From contig NC_030858.1 in NCBI RefSeq assembly GCF_000208745.1, forward strand, positions 1,134,597 through 1,198,596: a DNA stretch of 64,000 nt. The letters are read 5' to 3'. The number at the start of each line of letters is the position of its first letter. Within the stretch, counting starts at the first letter, position 1. The DNA is from Theobroma cacao. Taxonomy: Eukaryota; Streptophyta; Magnoliopsida; Malvales; Malvaceae. Both the position numbers and the translations under genes were made by a program. The notes under the pieces were generated by a model that saw only the letters and a program-made list of their open reading frames with translations, ran no database searches and was not told the origin of the DNA. Positions 47,877-61,600 of this stretch are shown in pieces.

Positions 47877-47943
47877 ACACGTGTTGGTCTCTCTGAAACT
47901 AATAAATTTGGCACCCGCGTCATCCCCGGCAGCATATTTAAAA
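47877..47943 (+). promoter_or_regulatory. G-box and TATA box of the SPS promoter
   Basis: The palindrome ACACGTGT lies at 47877-47884 and TATTTAAAA at 47935-47943. The G-box/ABRE is bound by bZIP and bHLH factors that relay light, clock and abscisic acid signals, which suits the known daily and stress control of SPS. Transcription would begin near 47970. The leader then contains a short upstream ORF (48034-48051, MIVLT). Confidence 0.55.
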
Positions 47944-48204
47944 GCTCCAGAGACTCCCCGTTGGGCAACCATTCACAAAACCGTTTCTTCTGGATTTCTA
48001 GATTGTCGCTCTTCTTAGATTTTTACCACCAAAATGATCGTTTTGACTTGAAATATTTAAATCTTTTTACGTGCTTATAAATATATTTATATTTGAATCT
48101 TTGTTACACCGCCAGAGCCTCTGTAAATTCAGTCCGTTCTCTTTCTCTCTCTGTTTTTTTTTTCTCTTTTTTTTTTTTGCATTTTTGTATCGAAGAGATT
48201 AGGA

Positions 48205-51200
48205 ATGGCGGGAAACGACTGGATAAACAGTTACCTGGAAGCGATCCTGGACGTTGGCCCGGGAATCGACGTTGCGAAATCGTCCTTGTTGCTGAGGGAG
48301 AGAGGTCATTTCAGTCCTACTCGTTACTTCGTGGAAGAGGTCATCACTGGCTTCGATGAGACCGATCTCCACCGTTCTTGGGTTCGAGTACGATCTCATT
48401 TTAACCCCTTTCGCTCTCTTTCACTTTTGAACCTCTTGTTGTTTGGCCTCTCTCTGTTTTCTTTTTTTTTTCCCGTTTGATTGAATTTTGGAAATCTTCA
48501 ACCGTTTATTACTTTAAGTGTAATTGGTTTACTCGGTTATCGTGGATAGGCCGCGGCGACGAGGGGTCCCAAGGAGAGGAACACGAGACTGGAGAACATG
48601 TGCTGGAGGATATGGAATTTGGCTCGAAAGAAGAAGCAGGTCTTTTTTCCCCCTCTTCTTGCATGCTTGTGCGCTACTTTGGTTTGAATTTGACAGCCAG
48701 GGTACTAATTAGAATGAACTGAATTAACAATTTCAAATCAGTGTCACCTCAAAAAGAATTTTTTTCCCTTTTTGGTGTATATTAAAGCTTTTAGTTACGG
48801 CAGATTAAAAGAAAAAGAGCCTACTTTTCCTGTGCTGGATTTGCAGTTAACTGATCAATGGAATATAAAAGTGAAATTTCGTTTCTTCTAACTTCTAATT
48901 AGTTAAAGTTGTCTTTTATTTATTTTATTTTTTTTGTGCTCCGTGATGGCGTTCTACTATGCCTTCACAACCAACAATGCCATAGTTGCTTGTCTATGAG
49001 GATCATGCAACATTTTTGGTGTGTTTCTCAGTTTACTTCAGTAATTTCTGAGTTAACTGCCATAGTTCTGAGGATACAGCATGTCTTGGCCTTTCTCTTC
49101 CTGTAATTTAGGCTATGAATTAAGATTTTATCATTGCTAATTCCGGTTTATATGAGCTATGCAGATTGAACAAGTTATGTCTACACGTTACTTTGGATCT
49201 CTAGAACAGTTGCATTGATTCTATTGTAGCTTCCTTATCCTCGTTGGTTTGATTTATAATGAACTTTTATAGAGTATCACTATGTACATTAGAATGTTAA
49301 TTTCTTCCAGTCAAATTTGTGGCTTGCCTGTGACTTCAGTTTTGTCTTGCTTTTCCTTTTTTTTTTTTTTTTTCCTAGCTCGAAGGAGAGGAAGCTCAAC
49401 GCAAAGTTAAATGTCGCCTTGAACGTGAAAGAGGCCGCAAAGAGGCCACTGCTGATATGTCTGAAGACCTATCAGAAGGAGAGAAAGGAGATATACCTGG
49501 TGATGTTTCAGCTCATGGTGATAGTATGAGGGAAAGAATGCCTAGAATAAGTTCTGTTGACATGATGGAGGACTGGGCTAATCAGCTGAAAGAAAAGAAG
49601 CTCTATATCGTGTTGATAAGGTATGCTCTGCACTACTATATGACCTGACATGTTACAGCTGTTATTGAGAGAATCATATTTTCAATGTGGTCTTTATCTG
49701 TTATATTGACACAATTTTTAGATATTGTTTCTCAGAGATTCATGATGAAATGTAGTTCTTTCTAACCAGCAGCCTTCCTGCAGTCTTCATGGCTTGATAA
49801 GGGGTGAAAACATGGAACTTGGTCGTGATTCTGATACAGGCGGCCAGGTAATTTTTTTTCACCTCTTTAAGATTCTGTTATTGGGGTTTGTATCTTGAGA
49901 GTGCTTATTTTTGTCATTCATTTCGATGATGGAAAATTACCCTGGTAACTCATTGGGAAAATCGGATACTGTGTTCTAAATAGGTTAAATATGTAGTAGA
50001 ACTTGCTAGGGCCTTGGGCACAATGCCAGGAGTTTATCGGGTTGATTTGCTGACAAGACAAGTGTCAGCTCCAGATGTGGATTGGAGTTATGCCGAACCA
50101 ACAGAGATGCTTGGTCCAAGAACTACAGAGAACTCGATGCAGGATCTTGGTGAGAGTGGTGGTGCTTATATTATTCGCATACCATTTGGCCCAAAAGATA
50201 AATATATACCGAAAGAACTTCTTTGGCCTCATATTCCTGAGTTTGTTGATTGTGCACTTAGTCACATTCGACAGATGTCCAAAGTTCTGGGTGAGCAAAT
50301 TGGTGGTGGGCAACCAGTCTGGCCTGTTGCCATTCACGGACATTATGCAGATGCTGGTGACTCTGCGGCTCTTCTATCTGGAGCTCTAAACGTGCCAATG
50401 CTTTTTACTGGCCACTCACTTGGTCGGGATAAGCTGGAACAGCTTATGAAACAGGGACGACAATCAAGGGATGAAATAAATACGACCTACAAAATCATGC
50501 GGCGGATAGAGGCTGAGGAGTTATCTCTTGATGCCTCTGAAATTGTTATAACTAGCACTAGACAGGAGATAGAAGAGCAGTGGCGCCTTTATGATGGCTT
50601 TGATCCAATATTGGAGCGCAAACTTAGAGCAAGGATCAGAAGGGGTGTCAGCTGTCATGGGAGGTTTATGCCCCGTATGGTTGTAAGTATCAAGATATTA
50701 TTTGTGACTTATTATTCTTGCTTACTTTCTAATCAGACATGAAGTCTGATATTGTTGTTTTAACTCCTTCATTTCAGTTGTTCTTTCTTTTATTTGCTCT
50801 GTTTCTGTATATCTTATGTTGCTAAGATGATTTTTAGGTAATTCCTCCTGGAATGGAGTTTCATCATATTGTTCTGCATGATGGAGACATGGATGGCGAT
50901 ACAGAACGAAATGAAGAAGATACTACTTCTCCTGACCCACCAATTTGGTCTGAGGTTATAACTATATTCTTTTGTTTGATGATCCAATCACTTCACTGAC
51001 CTTTCTTTTGATTGATATACTCCGATAATATGTTAGTAACATATTGTTATTGAAGCAGTGGTCTGATAATAGTAGTGACCTGCCAATTTAAAAATTTGCA
51101 GATAATGCGTTTCTTTTCCAATCCTCGCAAACCAATGATTCTTGCCCTTGCTCGGCCAGACCCTAAAAAGAATATTACAACCTTAGTCAAAGCATTTGGA

Positions 51201-53893
51201 GAATGCCGGCCTTTAAGGGAGCTTGCTAATCTTGTATGTCCATGCCGTTGAACTGAACTTGCCTAGTAAAATTTGGTTGTGCTGATCTATAAAAATGGCG
51301 TTCTGAGTCTTCTTTTTCATATATTAGTTTTATGTCAGTGATCTTACTTTTTCATGCTGTTGCAGACATTAGTAATGGGAAACCGTGATAACATTGATGA
51401 AATGTCTGGCACAAATGCGTCTGTGCTTCTCTCTATTCTTAAACTGATTGATAAGTATGATCTTTATGGCCAAGTAGCATATCCTAAGCACCACAAGCAG
51501 CGTGAAGTTCCTGACATTTACCGTCTAGCAGCAAGAACAAAGGTACAGCCGTTGTTAGCTGGTGAATTTTTTTTTAATTTAAGAGGTTATGGTTTTCTTT
51601 TCTTTTCTTTTTTTAATAGAAGAGTGGATTTTGGATTTAGGTACATGATTTTATGACTTGTGGGTGATCGAATGGACTGTGTCATGTTAACTTACTTTAA
51701 TTATCTTGTATATTAATATAGCTTTTGATTAAGTCAGTAAGCCATCCTTCCTCCGCTGTTGCCTGTTGACTCTCTCAGTTCATTTCACGGTGCACAAAAT
51801 TATGATGAGGGATCATTTACCAGGAGAAAGAAAATATTTTCCTCAAAATTTCTCTAATGTATTTGTTAATTGAGTTTTTGACTTCTTATTCTAACTCTTT
51901 CTCCTTAACTTTTCACAGGGTGTTTTCATTAATCCAGCTTTCATTGAGCCATTTGGTCTTACTTTAATTGAGGTGCTTACTTATTTGCTATAGCTATACT
52001 CGTGTATTTCAGATTTTTACATTTTAGAAGCTCTAACATGAGCTCTTCTGTGAACAGGCAGCGGCACATGGTTTGCCTATTGTTGCCACAAAAAATGGGG
52101 GTCCTGTTGACATTCATAGGGTATGTCCATCACCTTTATGAATTGTATCTTATAAGGGTTTTCTCACCTGTATATTGGAACTGTAGCCAGTTTGATGTTC
52201 TAAACAAGCTCATTGATACTAACAATGAATTATTGCAGGTTCTTGACAATGGTCTATTAGTTGATCCCCATGATCAGCAGTCTATTGCTGATGCCCTTCT
52301 GAAACTTGTTTCAGATAAGCAACTATGGGCAAGATGCAGACAGAATGGACTGAAAAATATTCATCTATTTTCTTGGCCAGAGCACTGTAAGACATATTTG
52401 TCTCGGATAGCCATGTGCAAGCCAAGGCAGCCTCAGTGGCAGAGAAGGGATGTTGCATTTGAAAATCCTGAACCAAATTCACCTGGTGATTCTTTGAGAG
52501 ACATACAAGATTTATCTTTAAACTTGAAGCTTTCACTAGATGGTGAAAAGAGTGAAGGGAATGGAACTATTGATAATTCTTTGGATGTTGAAGACTCTGC
52601 TGATGGAAAAAGCATCTTGGAGAATGCTGTTCTAAAGTTGTCCAAGGGTGCTATAGGAGGTGCAGAAAAGGCTAGTTTAATGGAGAAAGCAGACCCAAAT
52701 GTTGGTGGTAGTAGGTTTCCTGGAATGATGATGAGGAAAAACATTTTCGTAATAGCAGTGGATTGTGATTCAATCTCGGATATTCCTAAAATAATTAGGA
52801 CAATTAAGGAGGCAGCAGGGAAAGCGAATCATGTAGGGTTTATACTATCAACATCCTTGTCAATATCTGATGTGCACACTCTTCTAATCTCAGGAAGCAT
52901 AAGCCCGTTGGATTTTGATGCTTTTATCTGTAATAGTGGTAGTGATTTGTACTATCCATCTCCAAGCTCGGAGGGTCCTGGGCTTCCCTTCACGGCAGAC
53001 TTGGATTATCAATCACACATTGAATACCGTTGGGGTGGAGAAGGTTTAAGGAAAACTTTGGTTCGATGGGCTGCTTCTGTTAATGAGAAAAAAGGACAAA
53101 TTGTTACAGAAGATGAATCACGATCGACTGCCCACTGTTATGCATTCAAAGTGAAAGACCTTGAATTGGTAATTTCTTTTCCTTTCTGTGTTTCTGTGCG
53201 ATATCCACTGTATGAGCTTTCCTCTCCTCTCGGTTTTTCAGTTTTATTGGAATTTTAGGGAGTCCAGTTTTCACTTCCTTTAACTTCTCAAATCTCCTCT
53301 AATGCTTGTTTCCTTTTCACAGGTTCCTCCAGTTAAGGAGCTTCGGAAGTTGATGAGAATTCAGGCTCTTAGATGCCATGTAATTTATTGTCAAAATGGC
53401 ACCACACTGAATGTAATCCCTGTTTTGGCTTCTCGAGCTCAAGCTTTAAGGTATTCCTGCTGAAGTTGTTCATGTTTCTTCATGTAGCTATTTTGTTTCT
53501 ATCTCTGCTCGAGAAGCTTCTGTTTATTCTACCATTCCATCATTCATGTTTCACTTTCAGATGGCCCATCAGGTATTGAATTGATTAGTTAATTAACAAA
53601 ATGACATGCTCTCCTTCAGGTACTTGTACATTCGTTGGGGCATGGAGTTATCAAATGTCATCGTCTTTGCCGGAGAATGCGGGGACACAGATTATGAAGG
53701 CTTGCTCGGAGGAGTCCATAAAACTGTCATATTCAAGGGAATTGGGAACAGTGCTCTTAAGCTTCACTCAAACAGAAGCTTCCCTCTAGAACATGTCCTG
53801 CCATTTGACAGTCCCAATATCCTTCAAGCTGAAGGATGCAGCTGTGAGGACGTAAGGGCATCATTGGGAAAACTAGGGGTTATCAAGGAATAG
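48205..53893 (+). CDS. SPS1: Sucrose-phosphate synthase (SPS, family A type)
   Basis: Cytosolic enzyme making sucrose-6-phosphate from UDP-glucose and fructose-6-phosphate. Thirteen exons: 48205-48387, 48550-48639, 49379-49620, 49784-49847, 49984-50682, 50838-50954, 51102-51233, 51366-51542, 51919-51972, 52058-52120, 52239-53168, 53323-53450 and 53620-53893, giving 1050 aa (family about 1040-1060). The N-terminus [18 protein letters not shown] is typical. A Ser in [11 protein letters not shown] (Ser150) fits the SnRK1 site equivalent to spinach Ser158. The GT-B part holds [51 protein letters not shown], and the donor-site motif EPFGLTLIE (E-x7-E) followed by [16 protein letters not shown]. 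After a variable linker, the phosphatase-like C-domain ([46 protein letters not shown]) completes the protein. Phosphorylation and the G-box suggest light/dark control. Confidence 0.96.
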
Positions 53894-54370
53894 GCAATCT
53901 ACTGCTGTTCCATTACTCTTCCATTCGAGTGTACAACCTATAGCTTCTTTTTGGATAAGTAGTGGGCAGACCTCTCTGATGTCTGCCTGTATTACAATAA
54001 GGTATGGATCCTGAGTTGACCTTAAAGCCACTTGATTAGCTCACTACACTTCCTTTGTCTCCCTTCCCATACCAAAGCCATGCAAAACCGTTTTTACTTC
54101 GAATACTGTTCAATTGGTATACAACCAAATGATTGAGTTGCACACTTGAGCATTAGACTCAATTGATTGGTGCATGATCTATTGCTCAGATAGTAAGATT
54201 TCGATCTCTCTTCCCTTATCGAGTCCAAAGAAAAGGGGTTTAATTCGTTTGTTGGTAATGTTTTCTTTTAGTAAAATAATAACTTTTCTTATGAATAAAT
54301 AATTTTACCCACATAACTTAGCATTTCCCATTGCCAGGATCCTGGGACTGATAATAATCAGCAGGAAAAC

Positions 54371-54412
<42 letters not shown>

Positions 54413-55254
54413 CTAAAATTAAAAATCAATAATTATCTTTAAAATTTTCGATTACATATCCATCCAAATTTTATCCTAATCCTAATTACTACATTGTGAT
54501 TGACCACTCTCTTTTCTTCTAATTATCAGATTAAAATATTCAATATACAGATGGGCTTGATAAGAAATTAAATTTCCCATTTACTTTATAAATTACTATT
54601 AACTTTTTAGAACTTATTATTAAAAAGTAAAAATTAAACACTCCCTTCTTGCCCCTCCTTTTTTATTTTTGATTGATTTTTTGATTAAACGAATTTAATT
54701 ATAATCATTTATTTCTAAAATATTATAAAGAATTAAAAATTTTGTAAATTTTATTATTTAAAATTATAATTTTATCATTACTAAAATAAGGATCAAAATT
54801 GAATTTATTTAACAAAAAAAGTAAATAACAGACAAACATAAAGAAAAGCCGACGAAAATAATAAATTTTAACAAAAAAATATATTTTTTAGTATTACCTT
54901 CTTATATACGTACATGATAACTATATAATGGATTAAAATGTTCCTGAGAAATATCAGATAGGGCACAGCTGAACATGCACGTAAATTTCTAACAGCAGAT
55001 GCCTTTTTATTGTTACGTGAAAGAGGTAACAAGAGCCCATAGGCCCACTTGTTGTCAAACCCTAAGGTATGGGGGTCATGGACTTTTGAGGTATTGAAAA
55101 TTTAAGTATCGAGAATCTCCCAAGTTTCCCTCTCGGACAGACACAGCAAATCAAGATAAGAGGTTTGGTTTGTTGTTTAAAAGGAGTGAAAGGAGTGTCA
55201 GTGATTCACTAAATCTCTACTTCCTTCATAAACCCTCTATATCACAGGCATAAG
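53894..55254. other. Spacer between SPS and the first GT47 gene
   Basis: The SPS 3'UTR is followed by AT-rich DNA with an (AT)n microsatellite at 54373-54410 (about 19 units). The last 200 bases, with pyrimidine-rich patches, are the promoter and leader of the GT47 gene. No coding segment is seen. Confidence 0.6.
54373..54410. repeat. (AT)n microsatellite
   Basis: About 19 perfect AT units in intergenic DNA. Length is likely to vary between individuals. No function is suggested. Confidence 0.9.
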
Positions 55255-55272
55255 ATGAGGACGCTGCAGTGA
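55255..55272 (+). promoter_or_regulatory. Short upstream ORF before the first GT47 gene
   Basis: ATG at 55255 begins a five-codon frame (MRTLQ) ending TGA at 55270-55272, thirteen bases before the main ATG at 55285. If transcribed it would require reinitiation at the main start. Confidence 0.4.
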
Positions 55273-55284
55273 AATCGTTTCCCA

Positions 55285-57772
55285 ATGGGTGACTTTAGTT
55301 GCACCGCCCCATTTTTACTATACCCTTCGATCTTTCTGATTCTCTTGTTCTCTGCCATCAATCACAGCTTCCATTTCTATCATTTTCCTTCTGTTATCAC
55401 GTCCAATCATACCAAGATTTCCCGAGAAAATCATTCCGAAATCTTAGTCTCTCCTTCTTTAAGCCCTGCTATAGATTTTTATAATGGAAGCTTTGCCAGC
55501 AGTGGTGTAAGCTGACATAATGATGCTTTCCTTTTATTTTTTTTTTGGTGGGATTTAGTGTTTTTTTGACTTTTGGGTTGTTTTATTCTGTGTTAACAGG
55601 TTGAAAACAAGAGCCGGTTTGAGATTTTGGAAGAAGGGTTGGCGAGGGCAAGAGCGGCCATACGAGCTGCATCTCGGTTTCGGAGGTCTACTTCGACCAG
55701 GACGGAGAGTTTTGTTCCCAAGGGATCTGTTTACAGAAACCCTTACGCATTTCATCAGTTAAGAGACTTTTCTCAATCTTTTTTTAACGTAGTCTGGCTT
55801 TTGAACCTAAGTTTTTGAGCCATTTGAAGAAGAACCAAACGTAAAGGGCCTTGCAGCTTTACTGCATATGAATGGTATAGGAAGAGAATGGGGACAAAAT
55901 TTTCCTTTTTGTCGTCTTTTTATCAGTTAAAAGATTTTGCTTTTTTGGGGAAAAAGTTCAGTCGAAGACTTCAGTTCTTGCATTGGAATAACGTACTATG
56001 TTTTTAGACCATTCCAAAAGAAAAAAATCGGTTACGATCGGACTCTTTACAAGCTAGAATGCAAGGTAAACCATGTAACGAGTAACAATTTCTTAATGAA
56101 CAGGTTTTCCAGGATCTAATCCCTTAGTTTCTTGCTCAATAAAAATTCTTTATTTAAGCACAAGGTCATCAATTTGGAGGAGTAGAAAGTCAAAAATGAA
56201 TGACCAAGATCACCGCATAGCCATAGATTTAGAGCTATATATATGTGGTAGGGTGAGGGGGTAGGATAGCATAACACAAATATGGTGAACCAGACCATTT
56301 GCCGAGAGTTTTTGCCCTTTTTGTGATTTGCACACAAACCCTAGTCCTGGTTCTCATCTACGCCAACCAGCAACATTTGCAGTGAATTAAGTATGAATCT
56401 GCTTGATAGTAATCAAAGATTTGATTCATAACTTTGTACGTACCTCAATAAATAAGTTCGTTACTCACCTTGGGTGTCACAATCTCTAGATTCTTTCCTA
56501 CCCCATGGCCTATCCATTTCGAGATGGTCCCCGATTTCTAAATTTAAAGATGGTTTGCAGAATTGACATTATCGATTTGATTTACAGCGAATTGAAACTT
56601 TATGTCGATCTATTCTCTCTGTTGATGCATGTTGCAGGAGCCACATTGAGATGCAGAAGCGATTCAGAGTGTGGCCATACAGGGAAGGAGATCCGCCCCT
56701 TTTTCACAAAGGTCCATTGAATTCTATATACTCTATCGAAGGGCATTTCATTGATGAATTCGATAGCGGAAATTCACCATTTTTGGCTCGCCACCCTGAC
56801 GAGGCCCTTGTGTATTTCCTCCCCGTCAGCGTCGTGAATATCATAGAGTATGTTTACAGGCCTTACATCGATTATTCTCGTAAGCGCCTGCAGAACATCG
56901 TTAAGGACTACATCGACGTAGTTTCAACCAGGTATCCCTACTGGAACAGGAGCAACGGAGCCGATCATTTTCTGATTTCTTGCCATGATTGGGTAATGTT
57001 TCTGTTCGCCAAGGGGTTTCATTTTCCGTCTAGTTTATGTTAAATGGAGTCATTTGCCACGACGAGTCTCTAATTTTTCTATCCACATGTCTGTAACATA
57101 TTTCAGGCACCGGATGTTTCAGCTGCCGATCCAAAGCTATTCAAGCATTTCATCAGAGTTCTCTGCAATGCCAACTCATCGGAAGGATTCCAACCCGCAA
57201 GAGACGTTTCATTGCCGGAAATGCTCCTTCACTACGGGATGCTAGGACAGCCTCAACAGGGCCAACCCCCAAACAGCCGTCCAATCCTAGCCTTCTTCGC
57301 CGGCGGCGAGCATGGGTTTGTAAGAAAAATACTATTCAAATATTGGAAGGAGAAAGACGATGATGTTCGCGTGTATGAATACCTTCCCAAGACCCTAAAC
57401 TACACTCAGCTAATGGGTCAAACTAAGTTCTGCCTGTGCCCCAGCGGATACGAAGTTGCAAGTCCCAGGGTGGTTGAGTCCATACATTCCGGCTGCGTTC
57501 CGGTGATAATTTCGGACAACTACGTACTACCCTTCAGCGATGTTCTAGATTGGAGGAAATTTTCCGTTCACGTTCCGATCGCCAAAATCCCCGAAATCAA
57601 AACAATTCTGCAAGGAATCCCTGTCGATGAATACCTGAGAAAACAAAGGAGAGTGCTCCGAGTGCAACGACATTTTGTGCTGAATCGGCCTGCCAAACCC
57701 TATGATATAATGCACATGGTGATGCATTCGGTGTGGCTCAGGAGGCTTAATCGAGGGTTGTCACTACAATGA
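55285..57772 (+). CDS. GT47 exostosin-family glycosyltransferase, copy 1
   Basis: Golgi type II membrane glycosyltransferase of the exostosin-like GT47 family; relatives act on pectin, xylogalacturonan or arabinan, but the acceptor here cannot be told. Four exons: 55285-55506, 55600-55757, 56638-56992 and 57107-57772, giving 466 aa. An N-terminal signal anchor lies near residues 9-24 ([16 protein letters not shown]). The stem has [18 protein letters not shown] and [22 protein letters not shown]. The exostosin domain has [76 protein letters not shown] and [21 protein letters not shown], then [20 protein letters not shown]. Exon 4 is 666 nt, exactly as in copy 2. The upstream ORF at 55255-55272 may reduce translation. 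Confidence 0.92.
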
Positions 57773-58478
57773 ATATTGTTTTGTGCACGCATGTAACAAA
57801 TTAATGTATACGTGATTCCATATATATGCAGTTCATCTAATAATCTTACAAACTCTCTTATTAAACTCGAAATAAACAAAATAGAGATATTTTATGTATC
57901 ACGATATAATGAAATAAATTTTGATAATGTTTGTATTTTTTTTTTAAAGTTCAAATGCAATTTATTTTTGACATGTGTTTTATATAATAGAACTTAATAT
58001 TAAAACTCCATTTAAATATTGTATTTTTGTATAATTCATTTAAAATAATTAAAATTCATTGTATTCCGATTAAAAGTGTTCATGGATCAAGTTGAACTCA
58101 ATTGTACTTTTAAGAGTTAAACTTGAATTCAATCCACCTATTTAAATTTAATATATTAATAAATATTTTAAAATTAAAATTAAATAAAAATATTAATTAT
58201 TAATATAGTAATATCTCGAATCAATTCGGATTCAACTCTTAAAAAATTATATCCAAATTCGGCCAGTGGACAGGTCTATTCTGAATCCGGACATGAGTAA
58301 AATCCGGAAGGAAGGAAAAGGTAACGTAAATTTGGCAATAGTTTTTTACCGGTCCAATTTTGGAGGGAAAATACTAACCAAGTTTAATTAGCCTCGTTAT
58401 TTAATCAACATTTCATGGGCAAAAGTGTAATTTTATAACACAGTCACACACTCCCCTCCAGTGCTAAATCTAACGGAG
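57773..58478. other. Spacer between the tandem GT47 genes
   Basis: AT-rich 3' region of copy 1 followed by the promoter of copy 2. No duplicated sequence linking the two copies was noticed, which agrees with an old duplication. Confidence 0.55.
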
Positions 58479-58486
58479 TATTTAAG
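58479..58486 (+). promoter_or_regulatory. TATA box of the second GT47 gene
   Basis: TATTTAAG lies 168 bases before the ATG and is followed by a pyrimidine-rich leader. No clear upstream ORF lies between the expected start of transcription and the ATG. Confidence 0.5.
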
Positions 58487-58653
58487 ACAGGAAAATGAAG
58501 CCAGCCAAACCATCTCTTCTCAGTTCACTTTGCAAGAAACCGTCGTTTTCCCTCGCTTTCTCCTTTCACAATTTTCTCGAGAAAAAGGAATCACACTGGC
58601 CAAATGCACTGTTTTTCCTCATTCAAATTAAAGTAAGAGCTTAATTTCCCTAG

Positions 58654-61600
58654 ATGGAGAGTTGCTATCGATATTCAGTGGCCGTTTTCTCTTGGCTATG
58701 TGTTTTCTCGATCCTCGTGGTTTTCTTTATCTCTGCTCAATTCAACTCCTTCGTGAGCTTCTCTGCTTCGAAGCTTGAATCACCAGAACCGAAACTTGAG
58801 TTGCAGAAAATCGTTTCTACTCCTGGTCAAATCAGAGCCGTTAGTTTCAGCGAATCAACTGATCATCAGCACATCAACCGACCTAGAAACACCACCGTCA
58901 TAGTAAAACTCTCTCTCTCTCTCTGTGTAACAGATTGAGAAATAATTAAAACCGTTATTTAATACCGTGAATCTTTAAGGATACGATCATATTTTTTACC
59001 TTATGTTTTGCTTTTCTTTCCATTTTTAATTTCGATATTGTTCTGATTTTTCTCTTCTTTTTTCTTTTACCATAAATGCTGATCAATGCGATTCATTGTA
59101 TATTGCTAGTTCCAGAGAAAAAGGAAGAAACCGAGTAGAGAACAAGTGTTAGAGCAAGGACTAGCTAGAGCTCGAGCTTCGATTCGCTCTGCGGCTACAG
59201 CTCGAAACGTCACGGTAACTTTCGAGAACGACGATGACGTTCCCGTCGGCGATGTCTATCGTAACCCAAGCGCGTTTTATGAGTAAGAACTAACTAATTT
59301 CTTCGTTTCTTTAAGCATAAAAAAATGGAAAATGGAAATAGAAAAGGAATCAATCAATTAGTGCTACGTAATTATTATTTAAAGTTTTAAAAGGAGGTTT
59401 GGAACTGCTTTTCTTCTAAGGTATTTAGCAAACTACAGAGAGAGATATAGACATATTTCGGCCAGCTTTATTTCTGTGTAATGGAAAGGATTGGAGAGAT
59501 TTTGATTTTGAGAAGTTGTTTTCTTCTGACTGAAGATAAAGGGGGGCACTGAAAATGAATTGAACAATTGCGCACTCGCAATGCACTCATTTCTCCCTCA
59601 CAGTTCGCACTCAACACCGTATTATCATAGCCACTGAAAAAGCGGCGCTTCCACTTATCGAGTAGTAAGATGGACGGTTTATTTTAAGCACTGTTCAGTG
59701 TTGACGTTCTTTTTTTGCTGAATGGGGTACTTACTCTTGAGGTAAATAGACCAAAATAGTCCTTACCCTTTGACAAAGATAGCTGCTAGTCCAAGAATAA
59801 AAATTCTCTAGTGGATCCACTTAAGTGTCTCGTTTAGTCTTTTTCTTCATATATAATATTACGTTACAGGTTCAGTCTTATAATATCAACTAAAATCTTT
59901 TCAACTCAACCTTAAATCTTAATTACAGAAACAAATAATCTAGTAGTAAGGATGACTTACTTAAGACTTGGCTCAAAATTATTAAAAGGATATCAAATAA
60001 GGTTAGAAAATGTGTGTGTGTGTGTGTTGGTGTTGGTGTTGGTGGGATATGCAGAGTAATAATGTGAAATGACTTAGAGCTGGGTTTAAAAGCGATGGGG
60101 TTGAGACGGTGGTCCAATAAAACCAAAAAAACTCAATTTACTTGTTGAAATTATTACTCCACATGTGAGAATAACATACACTAGAGTGCTTTGGTGTCGT
60201 TATTGATAGTTAAGTGGGTGCAAAGACGACGTGGAGAAGCCTCAAAATGCTCTTAAATCAATCATATTATACTAGTTGAAGTCATTGAACGAGTGAGATT
60301 TCACATAAAAATCTTATGTTGTCTTTAATCAGTCATTTTATTTTTCTAAGTATATACTCATTAAGCTCAAGACCTAGAATTACTAGCATTTCATTATGCA
60401 TTTCGATGTTTATGCAACATCTTGATGATGATATTGATAGTGTTCTTAGACTATTCTAGGATACAATAATCAGTTGTTAATTCTCGGCAAAGGGTGCCCA
60501 AATCACTTGAAATTACACTTGACACCAATTTTATGTTCAATCATTACAGTAGCTATGTGGAGATGGAGAGGAGATTCAAAGTCTACGTGTACACAGAAGG
60601 GGAACTGCCGATAGTCCACGATGGGCCATGCAAGGAAATATACACGATAGAAGGAAGATTCATACACGAGATGGAGCACGGGGCTAAGAGGTTCCGGACA
60701 AACGATCCTGGACATGCTCACGTTTACTTCATGCCCTTCAGCGTGACCTGGATGGTCAAGTATATTTACAAGCCGCTGAGTTACAACGTTAGTCCTCTTA
60801 AGCAATTTGTTTCTGATTACGTCAAAGTGGTATCCACCAAGTACCCATTTTGGAATCGAACTCATGGCGCTGATCACTTCATGCTTGCCTGTCATGATTG
60901 GGTGAGTTTCTCTTTCCCCCAACTTTTCCTTCTTTTTCTTCTTATCTTTCTCTTTTCCCATCAACCTCTTGGCTTTACCTCTTTGTTTCGCTTTGAGTAA
61001 GTGGCTAAATAATGCCATTTCCACCTCAATGTTAATGATCAAGTAATTGAGTTGAAAATAAAATGGAAATGTTAATTTGAACTTCATTTTTCTTTGCTTT
61101 TTATTGCAGGGCCCTCATGCTTCACAAGGCAACTCACACCTCTACACAAATTCCATTCGGGTCTTGTGCAATGCCAACACGTCCGAAGGCTTCAACCCAC
61201 AAAAGGACGTAAGCCTTCCCGAAATCCACCTAAACGGTGGCTTCTTATCCCCCAAACTCCTCCACCCACCTCTCCCCAACGCTTCTCGACCCCATCTCTC
61301 TTTCTTCGCAGGCGGACTTCACGGCCCAATCCGCCCATTCCTCCTCCAACATTGGAAAGGCCGCGACGATGAGATGCAGGTTTTCGAATACCTCCCGAAA
61401 GACAAAGACTATTACTCATACATGCTCCAATCCAAGTTTTGCTTATGTCCAAGCGGGTATGAAGTTGCCAGCCCGAGGATCGTCGAGGCTATATACTCCG
61501 AATGCGTACCGGTGATCCTGTCGGAGCACTATGTTTTGCCGTTCAGCGATGTGTTGCGGTGGGAGGCTTTCTCGGTACAGGTGGAGACGACGGTGATTCC

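Noticed and set aside
47722..48080. Two open frames crossing the N gap
   Set aside because: They run through unknown bases and a poly-A tract, so the translation is meaningless.
52433..52744. Minus-strand frame opposite the SPS linker
   Set aside because: Shadow of a true coding exon whose frame and family match are clear.
54371..54411. CRISPR-like or hairpin element at the AT tract
   Set aside because: A plain dinucleotide microsatellite with no spacer-repeat structure.
60503..61087. 194-residue minus-strand frame opposite the second GT47 gene
   Set aside because: It lies opposite a real exon and intron, is Lys-rich at the intron end, and matches no family.
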